A stretch of 64,000 nucleotides of DNA from Latrodectus hesperus (Eukaryota > Arthropoda > Arachnida > Araneae > Theridiidae), in NCBI GenBank assembly GCA_037975125.1, contig CM075851.1, positions 125,562,634 through 125,626,633 on the forward strand, written 5' to 3'. Made by a program: the position numbers and the translations under genes. The notes beneath the pieces are model-generated. The model did not search any database and was not told where the DNA came from. It saw only the letters and a list, made by a program, of their open reading frames with translations. Of the stretch, positions 50,051 to 62,307 are shown piece by piece. How positions within the stretch are numbered: the first letter of the stretch is position 1; every line of letters starts with the position of its first letter.

Positions 50051-51271
50051 GGTGTTCACATGTTAAAAGGAATAAATTCTGAAACTTGCGATTCATTTAA
50101 GCTGTGGCTGAAATATGGCTGCAAATAAAGTGGAAAGGCCATTAAATCCAGTTTGCAACTCGCGATGATATTGAATGAAATTGTGTCACGTTATTCATTA
50201 GGACTAAGCACACAAGTAGGAAATCTCTCTTTCGATCCCAGTTACAAAAGTTGAATGTTGCGTTACCGTTTTTCGTATCCATCTATGGGAATAGGTATTA
50301 GAAAATTTCACTCGTTTTCTCTGCTTCATCTCATTAATAGAGTCCACATTGATGAATGCCTTAGCGAATGTATGCAGGATGGCACATAAGGAATCCATCA
50401 CTCCTTACTTAGTAATGTAAACATGTCCCGAGATGTGATTTAACTAATGACTAATTTGAGAATTTTCTGTTTAAGTCTATGTCCTTGATGTTAAAATCAT
50501 TCCATTACATACACAAAAAGAGTAGCACATATTTATCTACAAGTGAAAAACTCACTTTTTTCAATGTGCAATAAAAGTTCAATTCAATATCGTTAAATTT
50601 TGTTTCTTATTTGGCTTGGATTTTTAATGTAACATAAAATCCACTTGGCGCCATATGTCAGTATAGAATTTGCTGTATACAGATAATGACTGCCAAAAAA
50701 AACAAGTTTAATAAAGACCTTACTTTCACTTAAAACAGGGTCCATCACTTGTTAACTAGTTGCTGAGAATACTGCATTTGTTTCTTCTGAACATTTTTTT
50801 AATAATGTGTGATCCAAATTATTTAGTTTAATGTGGTGCATTTATCTATCCTGTGTTAGATATCAGTACATTTGTTGTAAATTAACATATATTCTTAAAG
50901 ACATTATAAATCTTAATATACCTTTAATTTAGCATAATAAACTTATATATTCTCTAACATTATTTTGTAATCTTTGTACTTACCCTCTATCCAATAAGTT
51001 ACAGCAAACTTCCAGGTTATTCAAATTCTATTACAAAAAGAAATTACGTACTTTGAATTTTTAAAAATACAAATGAATAATTTATAAACAATTTCAGAGT
51101 TGGTTGTAAATGACCTGAGACTTTTAGCTTCTCTGGCAATTGCCTCTCGTATAATCTAGTAGAGGGAAATATATTCAAAATCTTTTGATACTTAAAAGAA
51201 ATTTAATAAATGTCTTAACACGTTTTATTATTGATTATTTAGCCATTATGTTTAGGTTGTGCCAAATTGTC
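50051..51271. other. No gene seen
   Basis: Unrecognised. The 65-residue minus frame at 50204-50401 has no family likeness. Confidence 0.5.
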
Positions 51272-51365
51272 ACCGAGACATAGTATATCTGGGGCAATAT
51301 ACAAAATTATAAGTTCGGTAGTATCAATAATTTTGTATATTGTCCCAGATATACTAAGTCTCGGT
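51272..51365. repeat. Fold-back hairpin, 39-bp arms
   Basis: Left arm 51272-51310 and inverted right arm 51327-51365 match at 37 of 39 positions around a 16-base loop. Arms begin ACCGAGAC and contain AGTATATCTGGG. Directly followed by a (GT)n run (51366-51381). It is the longest clean hairpin in the window. Confidence 0.9.
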
Positions 51366-51381
51366 TGTGTGTGTGTGTGTG

Positions 51382-51616
51382 AATTATGATTGAGAGTGAA
51401 CTTAACTCTCTTTTATACAGCCATTATAGTTTAATGATTTTCACTAACTTCCACAAAAATGGCAAAATTATAGTCATAGATCTAAGTATATAACAATAAT
51501 TTCGATGCAACTCTCACGGATTTCGATGCCTTTGAAAAATTGCTTCTCATATTGATAATCGGGGATTTAATGGAATATATATATAATTTTGAAAAATGTT
51601 TTTTTTAAAGTAAGCT
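51382..51616. other. No gene seen
   Basis: Short spacer of AT-rich DNA. Confidence 0.45.
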
Positions 51617-51768
51617 GCTGCTGTAGCTTGGTTAGTTGGAACTTCGTTCTCACTATCGGGAAGCAATGAGTTCGAATGCCGGCTTCATCGAAGATTCATC
51701 GTGTGTTCACTAAAAGTCACTGGGGCACCTTAAGTATGTCGTAATCGCAATGATAATTTAATCGTAAT
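51617..51768 (+). mobile_element. SINE family A, 5' fragment
   Basis: GCTGTAGCTTGGTTAGTTGG, then GGGAAGCAATGAGTTCGAAT (B box) and GGCTTCATCGAAGATTCATC. It matches the head of 49732-50039 and ends where SINE D was inserted or before. Confidence 0.75.
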
Positions 51769-51782
51769 ATATCATTTAACTG

Positions 51783-52066
51783 CCGACCAACTCGTCTAGT
51801 GGTCAGTGTAACTGACAACGGATAAGGAGGTCCTGGGTTCGAATCCCGGTTCGGGAATGGATGTACTTTCTCTCTCTATCAATCCTGTCTTTGTCCTTTC
51901 CTTGTATGAATGAGGTGTGAATGGTTGCTTACCCTATAAACGGGTCCCTATGGCATGTGTGTACTGAGGAAGTCGGACTCCACACCAAAATATGGTTCCG
52001 TTGGAAAAGTGGAGCAGCGCACCCCCATGTTGCTAGCCTAGCTGGCACACGACAATGAATAAATTA
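51783..52066 (+). mobile_element. SINE family D, complete copy
   Basis: Perfect 14-bp target duplication ATATCATTTAACTG at 51769-51782 and 52067-52080. A box TCTAGTGGTCAGTG (51795) and a perfect B box GGTTCGAATCC (51836-51846) mark the tRNA-derived head. The body includes TACCCTATAAACGGGTCCC and the 3' end is ACACGACAATGAATAAATTA. At 284 bp it appears full length. Confidence 0.93.
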
Positions 52067-52080
52067 ATATCATTTAACTG

Positions 52081-52369
52081 ACTGAAAAATCTTTGTTTTA
52101 TATAGAGGAACTCATGTTACAGGACTATATATCTAAATTAAAACTATTTTATGATGATACACTGTAACTTTAGATGTTGAGATATTTTTGTAAGCAATCT
52201 TTGTACCTTAGTGTATCTATAAAAATTGTGAGAATTCAGTGGCTTGGATTAATTAAACTAATCATAAGGTTTTCGTGGATGTTTCTTTACAAAATATTCA
52301 CTAATATAGCTTCATTATAAACTTATAATATGAATCGATATTAAGAGTTATATAATTAGTGTGCTTCTT
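52081..52369. other. No gene seen
   Basis: AT-rich spacer. Confidence 0.45.
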
Positions 52370-53030
52370 CTTCTTCTTAGAGTTGGGTTTGTATGTCATT
52401 GGGCACCTCTGCTTTTATCAGCATTTTGTACTATTAACTCCAAACCCAATGTTTCCTAGTTCCAGTTGCTCGGGTCACCCACTTTATGAATAAAGTCCGA
52501 TAACCCTTTAATGGAGTCTAGGTGTAACTCTCTAGTATGGATGATGCCTAAAGAAGTTAATCTAGGGAGGGCAAGAGTCTCGCATTCGTAAATGATATGC
52601 TTTGCCATTTCCTCTTGCGTTTGACATTTCCTGCAGATAGGGTCTTGCTGAAACAGTCCCATTTTATGGAGGTGTTTTCTGAAATAGTAGTGCCCAGTTA
52701 TGAAGCCTACGATTAAATGTATCTTCTGCCTAGAGCATCTTAGAATTTCAAAGGCAATCTTTGCTGATGATCCACAGATCATACTTTAGCGTGGGTTTGA
52801 CCAGGAGTGTTGAGCCAAGCTTCATACATCTTCCGTTTTTCCCATCTAAGAACATTGGTTTTTGCGGTCTTCAAATTGATCCCACAAAAAGGTTTAATTA
52901 GTGTAGATGGGAGTTCTTTGACAGAAATTTTCAGTTGCATTAGAGAGTTTATATTTTGCCTAGTTGATCTAGCTGACGCAAATAAATTGCTTAAAATGTG
53001 CACATTGTCTTGAATGAACCGCATACTCTT
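52370..53030 (-). pseudogene. LINE RNase H-downstream fragment
   Basis: The minus strand ends in AAGAAGAAGAAG at 52370, the 3' tail. Upstream, the frame 52782-52456 reads HLIVGFITGHYYFRKHLHKM, DPICRKCQTQEEMAKHI and YECETLALPRLTSLG. This is the Cys-His zone after RNase H in R1/Jockey-like LINEs (LVGLLTGHxxLxxHLxxMGL...CRxCxxxEETxxHIxxxCxAL). Before it, PSTLIKPFCGINLKT and RWEKRKMYEAWLN are the usual linker, joined through stops and a shift. No RT. A different family from 53594-53870, judged by the tail. Confidence 0.72.
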
Positions 53031-53593
53031 TCATAATCGATTTCTTCGCAAAAAATGGAATTTTGATTGGTGTCAATTTCCAGTTAATTAACATGTTCTT
53101 AATTTTTCCGAAGAGTTCAACTTAATCAGAACAAAATCAATCACTATAAAGTATTTATTATTAAAAAACTTAGAGAATGTAATCGAAGACCTAAGACTTA
53201 CCTTTGTAGTTTCTTCTTTTAAGTAGAGATGACATTTTCTACAGCAAAAGTAATCTAGAAATAGAGTAAAACTTCTTTTATATGAAAGACAATCAGTTGA
53301 AAAAGTAACATAAAATAAATAATAACGAGTAGGAAAGGGGAAAATCATAAGAAGTTTACGTATTAAAGAGGTTCAAGTTTAGACTATATAAAAGCGAAGC
53401 AACTATTTTATTTGGTTATGATGCTTAATAGTTTGGCATCGGCAGTCAAACCATAATTTGCCTTATCTACAGATCTCATGCTTCCGTCATGTGAGAGTTA
53501 ATTTAGTCAGGATATTTTGATGTTTCAAAAGGAAATATGATAAATTTTATTAAATAATATATAGTAATAGTATTGTATTCATTGCATATTATA
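53031..53593. other. No gene seen
   Basis: AT-rich; the 86-residue minus frame at 53088-53348 is not supported. Confidence 0.5.
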
Positions 53594-53870
53594 ACTGTTG
53601 TTGCTTATCCCCGACTGGCGTGACAGTACCATCACACCAGTTCCATGAATCCAAAAATAGTCAGTCTCTCAAGCACCATTTCCGGTTTCAAATCCATGTC
53701 CCCTCTCTCACACCCAATGCACTGAAAAATATGAAATTGGGAGGCCTGAACCACTCGACATTTGGGACAGAGAGGGTAGACCTTGGTACCAGAGACGTGT
53801 CTCTGAGCAAGCAGGTGGCCACTTCGTAGTCTTGTCAGAGCCGTTTGGCTGCATTTCTTGTGTTTACCTA
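53594..53870 (-). pseudogene. LINE 3' end, C-terminal frame open
   Basis: A continuous minus-strand frame (about 53853-53632) reads TALTRLRSGHLLAQRHVSGT, PLCPKCRVVQASQFHIFQC and ends FGFMELV with TGA at 53632-53634. It aligns with the tail of the LINE derivative at 29211-29507 (TVLSRLASGHIKCL, CTKCQNHQASPEYLLDC). The 3' UTR is only about 30 bases: a stem (ACTG...CAGT) then GGGGATAAGCAACAACAG. 5'-truncated, no RNase H core. Confidence 0.8.
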
Positions 53871-55279
53871 CTAGTGCGGAAACAGGATGTTTGCATGTGT
53901 ACCATTCGTGGGCATATTATAACTTATGATATTGAACCGAGATAGCAAATAAATTTTCAGTGTTCAAACTCAAATGTTCCCAGGTTTGATTTCTGCCTCA
54001 GGTTTGAAATCTCGTAGTTGACTTGGAATCCTGTTTCAGCTGTATAATCTGGTCAAATTAGCTATCAGGTGCAAAAAAAGCCCTTTAAAATGGAAAACGA
54101 ATGGTTTCACAATATTGATCAGCACTCGATTCTGAGGTAGATAAAATGGAATTGAAATTCTTCTCTCACTGTGATCATATTTAGAAAAAGTATCAGTGAA
54201 TTATGTTCTTAGAAATGAGTGTCATTCATCGTGCGCAATAGCACAAAGTTTTGCGACATGCACCCGATAGCACACTATAACAAATAGTGAAGAATAATGT
54301 GTGTACTGGAATTTATACATATTTACTAATATAATAAGTGTCCTTTTTTCAGTATAATGCGCAATTTAAAAAAATACATAGAAAGATTCCAGTTATAGTT
54401 TTTTTGTATTCAACTATTTCAATTTAAAGAAATATGTGAAAGTAATATATTGATAAAGAAATGCATTGTTTTCAGATCTCAACGTATAAATAATGCCCTT
54501 TTATATTTATATATATTTGCTGTTTTGTTCTTCCAATAAAAAATATTCTAAAATTGGGAGTAAAATCACATTAAAGTAGAAATTAATTGCTCCATATTTT
54601 TCTTGTATATTTACTTTTACAATGATTTAAAGAATTATGTATCGGAGCATTGATATACTTTTATTTTTAACATAATATTTTGATAATCCTACATTCATAG
54701 GCTTATGTAAAATCTATTGTGATAATACATTATCAAACACATTGATTTTTTTAGAACTTTTTTAAAAATAATTTCAAGTGATATACTAATATGCGTTAAT
54801 AAATAATATCCGTCATTTCCACGCTTTTTAATGCTGTGTTAATCAGTATTTTATAAAATTAATAAATAATTAATAAGCTCGGAGTAAAATTCTCTCAAAC
54901 CATAAAAAAAAACTATTTCTTAATATTTTTTATATTTATTCACGTTTTTTACTTCTGTTTTTTTTATACCTTTATGATAAATAAATATTATGCATGAATA
55001 GAAACATTATCACGCGGGCATAGGAATAGACCAGTTCCAAACTGTTGCCATTATATTGGAAATGTGCCATTAACATTAAGAAAATTAGCCGTTAAAGCTG
55101 CAGAATCTTTCATTCTTTCTCGACCAGAAAAAGAGAATATCCTTTTTCATCAAGAGTATTTTCTTTACATCTGACAAAAATCATTTGTAAATGCTGAAAA
55201 CTATGACCACTAATGCTGATATTTGAAAACTTTTCCAATATTTTCAGTGTTTGTTGTAACAATTAACTTAATGTTACCT
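53871..55279. other. No gene seen
   Basis: Mostly AT-rich sequence with no recognisable frame. Confidence 0.5.
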
Positions 55280-55290
55280 ACGAAAAAGAT

Positions 55291-55595
55291 TTTTTTTTAT
55301 CCAATGGCGGACACACAAGGGTGACTGAACCCTATGCCACAACAAGGCCAGAAACTGCTACTGATTTCTCGTTACCCAACGGGCACCTGTGAACCAAGTC
55401 ACGGAGGCGAGTAGCGTTACCCGCGCCATACCACCACAAACCCGTTTATAGGGCGGGCCACATTCATACAACAACACAGAAGAAAGGACAGAGAGAACAG
55501 AGAAGGAAAGAAACATCCATGCCCGAACCGGGATTCGAATCCGGGACCAACAGCTCATTAGTCAGGAACGCTAACCACTCCGCCAATTGGTCGGC
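55291..55595 (-). mobile_element. SINE family C, complete copy
   Basis: Perfect 11-bp duplication ACGAAAAAGAT at 55280-55290 and 55596-55606. Minus-strand head GCCGACCAATTGGCGGAGTG, B box GATTCGAATCC, conserved body, ending CATTGGAT and A8. It defines the family: 305 bp, tRNA-derived, simple A or TA tail. Confidence 0.93.
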
Positions 55596-55875
55596 ACGAA
55601 AAAGATAATGGAGATTATAAATATGTATGTACATGTAATAAAATTTGAAGAAAGCTACTGTTCATACAGTTGCCAAACAAAATATATCAGTCTCCTAAGA
55701 GTTCTAATGATACTAACATAAGGATAAGGACTCATCAAGTCAGTTATTTGACGAGTAAAAGAAAGAATATTTTAAATAAATATTGTCAGTTTGATTCCCT
55801 GTAGATAGTGGTTCTTCAAGATAAATTCTTAAATGATACTCAAATTATTTTTAAAGCTGTTACATTTTCATTTTA

Positions 55876-56090
55876 AATTGTGTTGTTGTTACTTACGACA
55901 TTTGGACAAGCCAAGCTCCTAAGCCGACGGCAACGAAATTAAGTCAGTAAAGTGAGTCTTTAATCAGAGCACCACGAAGATGAAAGTACGACTTTGCTCA
56001 AAGACTTCTCTAATAGATGGCACCACCAGAGGATCCACTCCCTCAATTTTGACTTTGATCTAGAGAGGGAAATCTTTTTTTCCTAACCAT
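55876..56090 (-). mobile_element. SINE family E, 5'-truncated
   Basis: Minus strand: CTCTCTAGATCAAAGTCAAA, CCTCTGGTGGTGCCATCTAT, GAGCAAAGTCGTACTTTCAT, then the tail GGAGCTTGGCTTGTCCAAAT and TAAGTAACAACAAC. It lacks the tRNA head. Confidence 0.85.
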
Positions 56091-56940
56091 TTTAAATTGT
56101 ACAATATTTAATTGAAATATGTCGATATAAAATATAATAGATTAAAAATAGCTAATTTCTCTAATCATTTTATTACTGATACAGGAAGAAGTTAAAATTT
56201 AAAATTAATAATTAGAATTTCTTAACGTGTAGAAAATGCGTCGATCTTTTTTACATAATGATTTACAAAAATCATTATGAATCAGTAATATAAAATCAAA
56301 ATCTAATAAGTAATAATATTGGTAGAATTGCATTTAGCTTTAATTGGAAAGTTAAAGTTTTTAAATATTAGTTTAGGTATTAAAAATAGTAAAGGATAAA
56401 TCTATATTTTTAAAACATCGTTTCGTATTGGAAACCTTCAACTTAAGCGCAAAGGACTTTTAGTTTAAACCGAACGTAGACTAAGTGATTTTGTGTTGAA
56501 CTCATGACTATTATTATTTAAAATCTTCCCAATCTTCACATGATTGAATCATTTACTTACTCCGATCCTCACAAACATTTGGACCATTGATTCTTTCTGC
56601 TGGATTCACTTTTAAAATGTCCAGATTTCTGTTTTGCACTTTTCTGAAATGAATTTAAAGGTATGTAAAGGTTTGCCAAGTAAACAAAATAATGTTACTT
56701 TATAGAATTTTTGTATATATTTATTATATTTATACAGTTCTATATACGTGTTTTAAAAGTTAACTCCCATTATAATATGACATTAAATATCATCAATCAA
56801 TCAATTTCTCTCCCTAAAAATAAAAAAATAAATAAAACAATTTTAGAAAGTAAGAGGAAATGTTTCTTTTCCCACGAACAAACACATAGTTCCAATGATC
56901 ATACAAACATAGAAATAGAAATAAGCACACTCGTCAGTGC
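56091..56940. other. No gene seen
   Basis: AT-rich; nothing recognised. Confidence 0.5.
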
Positions 56941-57053
<113 letters not shown>

Positions 57054-57380
57054 ATAAGATTAGATTATTTCTAAATATTACATAAATTAGAAGCAGCCTG
57101 TAGCACAGTGTTAAGGCATAGATACATTCCAAATAGCATTTATTTAAAACAAGAGATGAAATATAAAGTTTAAATGTCCATCTGTAATATAGATGTGACC
57201 CTTAACGTAGACATCTGTGCTTTGTTTCTTACTGAAGGGTTGTTTTTGTGTCTTGTTTCACAGGTGGCTGTGAACTTTTATAGGTTCAGAGGCACCTGTG
57301 CCTAAGGACTTCAGTATGAGGGTAAAATGAAGGAACATTTATAAATATAGAATAGTATTGAATAGGTTAAAAATACATCG

Positions 57381-58758
57381 CTGCCAACTCTATAGATTTT
57401 ATCGGGAAACTCCTGATTTTTCATCACTTGTCCCGATTTTTCTATAATGTATGAAAATCTACTGATTTTTGGTGATTTCAGGGGAAAACTTAAAAACAGC
57501 CGAAAATTTGCCGGGAAAAAAGTCTATTGAGTTGTTTTAGTTCATAGGTTACCAAAGTGGTCCAGGTGGACCTCCAGGGTTCCATAGGAGACCACACGGT
57601 GGTCCACGTAGACGTGAAATGTAAACAGGGTTCACAAGTTGTGAGTGGGGGTCCACGAAAACTTATCCTGGTTTTCAGAATAAAGAACAAAGATTTTAGT
57701 CTTGGATTTACCTATCAATGTACGCAGGTAGCATCATTCACTAGGTTCAGAAGTTCTACTATTCAAAAATATTCGAGACTCAGTTCAAGCACAGAATTGA
57801 ATAGCACAATAGATGTGGTGTACTAGTGTACACCACATGTCGAGACTTGCAAAATGCAACCCGTGCGCCCGCTCGTCCGGGATGCTTGTTTAGACCTGCA
57901 AAGGGATGAAATGCGACTCCAAGAACAAAACGTTACTCATTTGTTTCCGGGATTGTAAACAGAAAAGCGTGACTGTGAGTGAATCGATGTCAGTGCTTGC
58001 AGTGCCGGAAAAAATAAGTATCTGCCTATTTGTTATGTGCATATTTCAATTGTATATTTTAATTTATCAATCATATTATATTGGTTTTACTATTTGAGTG
58101 TAGTAGGTAGTTAGGCAGTAAAAATTATAAATACTAGAGATTATTCTAAACTTCTATAAAAAAGAACAAAAAGCCAGGGAAGATTAAACTTTAGGTACCT
58201 AGGTACTTTTTCGCTTAAGTAGTTTTTGTTAGTACCTATAGGTACTTTTTGTTAGCAGCAGGGGGTCTACTGAAAATAGTAAAACTTCGAAAGTGGTCCA
58301 TGAGAAAAAAAAAGTTTGGGAACCCATGTTTTAGCTGCTTAAACAGTCAAAAGATGCTATTTGTCACTGAATTAAATTTATATAGTAATGCATTTTATGT
58401 TTTTATCTAATTTTACAAGTTTAATATTTATAAATTGCACTTGTGTAGTAAAAGTTGCCTTATAAAATAAATATTGGGACATAAACGTTGATGTTAATTT
58501 TTGTACATGTAGTATAGTCTTCTATTTCTCATAGTCCCTTAATGAAGTTGATGAATATTTTATTAAAATATTAAGATTAACACAAAATATGTTTAGCATA
58601 ATCATTCTCAGAATGTATAATCAAAAAAGTAAAATTGTCTTTCCGGTATTACCGTTTTAGACATTCTGATTCAAGCAAAAATGTCGCTAGTAGTGTCTCC
58701 TGGTTTTTTCCCTCAAATTCAGTAGAATCTACTGATATTTTTTCTCCAAGGTTGGCAG
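57381..58758. mobile_element. Possible outer element around the hAT MITE
   Basis: The left margin CTGCCAACTCTATAGA and inverted right margin CTGCCAACCTTGGAGA share CTGCCAAC. Both margins contain ATC(T)ACTGATTTT-like words. This suggests an older element into which MITE copy 2 was inserted. No target duplication could be read. Confidence 0.35.
57543..58328. mobile_element. hAT MITE, copy 2
   Basis: The ends are CATAGGTTACCAAAG and, inverted, CATGGGTTCCCAAAC. The 8-mers TTTTAGTT (57535-57542) and TTTTAGCT (58329-58336) match at 7 of 8. Interior nearly identical to 39938-40703, with a 25-bp stretch near 57720-57750 that copy 1 lacks and small indels elsewhere. Confidence 0.88.
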
Positions 58759-58885
<127 letters not shown>

Positions 58886-59994
58886 ACTACAAATAATTTA
58901 TAACAACAAAACGAATAAATATAATTATAAATTAAAACATTTTTCGTCAAGGTCCAAGATGGTAAAAGATCGTTTCAATACACGCAGGAAATTCTAAGGG
59001 AATTTAATACTGTAAAATAATGCCTTTGCTGTTTGAAGGAGAAGGATTAATAATAATAGTAGTAGTAATATATAAATGAATCATTAAATTAATACAAGTA
59101 TATAAAAATTAATAATTGCTTGAAAGGAATATTCTTAAATTTTCTTACCATATAATAAAATATTTTACGTTGAATTTGATTTCTGAAAGTACTAAAAACT
59201 TACTCTAAAGTTGGTATATATCTTTTGGCTAATGTCTTCAAACAATATTTCTGTAACACAAAGAAAAAGAATAAAAATTTAAGTATTTCCATATACTAAC
59301 AAGATTAAATTTTTTTAATTAAAATGAAATATCAATTATCAATTACAGAAATATTTATATAATAAAATGTATATAAACATAATATAAAAAATTGATATAT
59401 CGGAATAAATTTGATACTTAAATTTTAATGAGTAAAACTATAATTAACTTATATATATCTTGTGTAGAAAAAAAGTTGATTATAATTAACTATTTCAAAG
59501 GAACATTATTAATCTCAGACTTTTAAAGAATCAGAGATTTTTTTAAAAATAAAAATTAAAAATTTTGACTAAATACTGGACACTTCTTAGCAAAATATTA
59601 AGAAATGAAAAATATTTGAATTTTTATTTTTCATACTAAAAATTTGTCAGAAATTGATAAGCTGCTAATTAATGTTTCTTGGTTTTGAATAGAAGCTAGA
59701 AAAATGTACATATTTGAAGATTTGAGTTTTCAGCTGCATCTATATGTCAAAAAATTTAATAGATTTTATTCAATTCGACTCTAAAATGTGTTTAAAGACG
59801 TGAACTGTTCAGTACATCACATGTTCTTAGAAGGTTGTTTAATGATTTTTGTAACTATCATTATGAGCATATCTATAAATTTGATAAAGAGTTTTTGTTT
59901 CGTGTTGAGTTACGATCAAATGTAACGCATCTTAAATGAATGCTTTTTTACAAAATTGGTCGAATTCGCTCTTTTTCTACATAACATTTGTTAA
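58886..59994. other. No gene seen
   Basis: AT-rich; nothing recognised. Confidence 0.5.
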
Positions 59995-60225
59995 AGTCCT
60001 TCCGCGCTGGTTTGGCGTGGATTTGGAGAGGAAGGTGCCAGCTCAGGTGTGGCCTCGTCACCTGACCGTGGTTCAAAATTACGAGGCACCTTATAAAGAG
60101 AAAAGTCGTACTTTCACCTTCGTGGTGCTCTGATCCAAACGAAAGACGCTCTCTATTGACTTAATTCGCACTGCCAAAGGAATAGCGAGCCTGGCTTGTC
60201 CAAGTGTCATAAACAACAACAGCAA
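59995..60225 (+). mobile_element. SINE family F, 5'-truncated
   Basis: AGTCCTTCCGCGCTGGTTTG, GCTCAGGTGTGGCCTCGTCA and TCGTACTTTCACCTTCGTGG lead into the shared tail CCTGGCTTGTCCAAGTGTCA and TAAACAACAACAG. It matches 62308-62704 in its 3' two-thirds. Confidence 0.87.
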
Positions 60226-60423
60226 CTTAAAAAATAAATTTACTGGTGTATAACCAGTTAATTCATTTTTTATAGAAAAAATCATTTCTATTATTATGTT
60301 TACAGAGAATCTAATTAATTTATGAAAATTTATTTTCACATTTTATCTCTGATTATTTAGTAAGTATAGTAATGATTTAAACATTAAATATTTTTATGAT
60401 ACCTACAATTGCATAAAACGTTA

Positions 60424-60857
60424 GGCCGTGGACCGATGCCCTTACCACTAGGCCGTGGAAGCTTAGTGGTAAGGGCATCGGTCTTCCGTTCAGAAGGGTG
60501 GAGTTCGATTCTCAATACCGCCAAATATTCACCAGAGTACATGCGATATATATGCTCCTTATAGCTATGGAATCGAAATATCTTGTGCTTGAAATATATG
60601 TGCTTCTTAACTCTGTGGTTGAGCAGTTACCATGGGTGTAATGATATGAAGAAAATTTCCTCCTCCTCCAGGTCAATATCAAAATTAAGGGAATGGATCA
60701 TCTGGTGGTGCCATCTATCGGAGGAGCTTTGAGCAAAGTCTTCCTTTACTTTCACTTTTGTGGTGCTCTAGTTAAACGGAAGACTCACCTTACTGACTTA
60801 AATTCGCATAGTCAACGGCTTAATAATACGCATAGCTTGGCTTGTCCAAGTGTCATA
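60424..60857 (+). mobile_element. SINE family E with inverted head
   Basis: The head TTAGTGGTAAGGGCATCGGT is followed by GAGTTCGATTCTC (B box), the E body (CCATGGGTGTAATGATATGA; CTATCGGAGGAGC) and the shared tail TTGGCTTGTCCAAGTGTCAT then AAGTAACAAC. In front of the head stands an inverse copy of its first 19-20 bases (60431-60450), making a snap-back palindrome. ATAAAACGTTA (60413) and ATAAACATTA (60858) may be the target duplication. Confidence 0.85.
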
Positions 60858-60869
60858 AGTAACAACATA

Positions 60870-61472
60870 AACATTACTATTTATTAAATAATTTAATCTC
60901 TTGATTGATCTCTGTTAGTGGGAAGGACTCAATAATATTAGCAAAGGCCATTTCATACAAGTAATATACATTAATCCATTTCGAATATTTTTGATTTTAA
61001 GCAGAAGCGTACATTTCTATGTAAATAAAATGAGTATAAGGAAACATAACTTTTTAAAGCTCCTTTTCTGTCTCTTGACTTTTTGTATCTCGATTTCGTA
61101 ATCCATAATTAAAAGTATAACATTTAAGATTTATTTGTGCGTTATTTTGCAGCACCAATTTTTTTATAGTTATGGAAGTGTGACTATGCTATTTTCTCTC
61201 AGATTGTGCACACAAGATAATTTTCATTTAATTTATTCCTGAAAAATAACAAAAATAATAACAATTTATTTAAAATAATAATCTATTTAAATTAATGAAT
61301 AATATTATACGTCACAAATTTCCTGATATTTATAATTTTTTGTAATTTATTTGTAATTTTTTTTTTGCTTAAGTTAGCATGAAAGAGCCAGATAAATAAA
61401 ATTGAAAACTATAACAAATTTTGGCTTCTGTTTACTTAAACTGATGTAACTGAAAAGGAGGAAACAAAATGG
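60870..61472. other. No gene seen
   Basis: AT-rich; nothing recognised. Confidence 0.5.
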
Positions 61473-61483
61473 GAAAAAAAGTT

Positions 61484-61774
61484 GTTGTTTACTAATGACA
61501 CTTGGACAAGCCAAGCTCCGCTATGCGAATTTAAGTCGATTGGGAGCGTCTTTCGTTTTAATCAGAGCACCATTTAGGTGAAAGTACGACTTTGCTCCAC
61601 ACAGTTGCCATAGGAACCCGTTTATAGGGTAGGCAACCATTCACACCTCATTCATACAAGGTAAGGACAAAGACAGGATAGACTGAGAGAGAAATCCATG
61701 CCCGCACCGGGATTCGAACCCAGGGCCTCCTTATTCGCCGTCAGGCACGCTGATCGCTAGACAAGCTGCTCGGC
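61484..61774 (-). mobile_element. Chimeric SINE: D head, E/F tail
   Basis: Minus strand from 61774: GCCGAGCAGCTTGTCTAGCG, the B box GGGTTCGAATCCCGG, then the D body to ACGGGTTCCTATGGCA. There it switches to GGAGCAAAGTCGTACTTTCA, GGTGCTCTGATTAAAACG and the E/F tail GAGCTTGGCTTGTCCAAGTG ending in AAC repeats. Flanks GAAAAAAAGTT (61473-61483) and GAAAAAAAAGTT (61775-61786) form one target duplication around the whole, so it moved as a single unit. Confidence 0.85.
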
Positions 61775-61786
61775 GAAAAAAAAGTT

Positions 61787-62294
61787 CACAGATTGAAGAT
61801 CATTTTGTACTGCACTTCTAAGAGGAGAGATTGTGTTAACTCAGAGCCACAGTAAATCCCTAAAAAGGGAATGAGAAGCGCATCTTCCCTATCCGATGGG
61901 GAATTTAGCTCAGTTGCTATTTGAATACGGTCGTATGAAGACCGTATTGGCACCAGTGTATTATGGTGTGGAACTCATTTCATGGAAATTAATTATGAAA
62001 ATTGTTATCTATTAAATTGTTATTGTTAGATTATTAAATTAAAATATTAAAGACAATAGGACTCATTAGTGAATAAAATCACGCAACCAAAACATAACGC
62101 AATGGAGAGAATAGTTTGTAGATGAAAATAATTTAATAATTTAAAATAATAAACAAATTCTTAAATTCTTTGAATTGGCTGAAGTATATTTAATTATTTG
62201 TAGCGATATCCCCTTTGTGCATTAATTCTCTCATACAGATTATCCATATCGATATTAAGGTAGTACGAAAGTTGTAATCAAAAGTTGTAAAAAA
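61787..62294. other. Possible SINE-like repeat, no gene
   Basis: 61800-61980 is of mixed composition. It contains the hairpin AATACGGTC...GACCGTATT (61924-61948) and GGGAATTTAGCTCAGTTGC, reminiscent of a tRNA A box. No B box was identified. The rest is AT-rich. Confidence 0.35.
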
Positions 62295-62307
62295 AAATTA
62301 CATATCT

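Noticed and set aside
51783..51860. Possible genuine tRNA gene (A and B boxes)
   Set aside because: The box-containing segment is the head of SINE D with target duplications and a long non-tRNA body. The same reasoning removes tRNA-like hits in SINE C, E and G.
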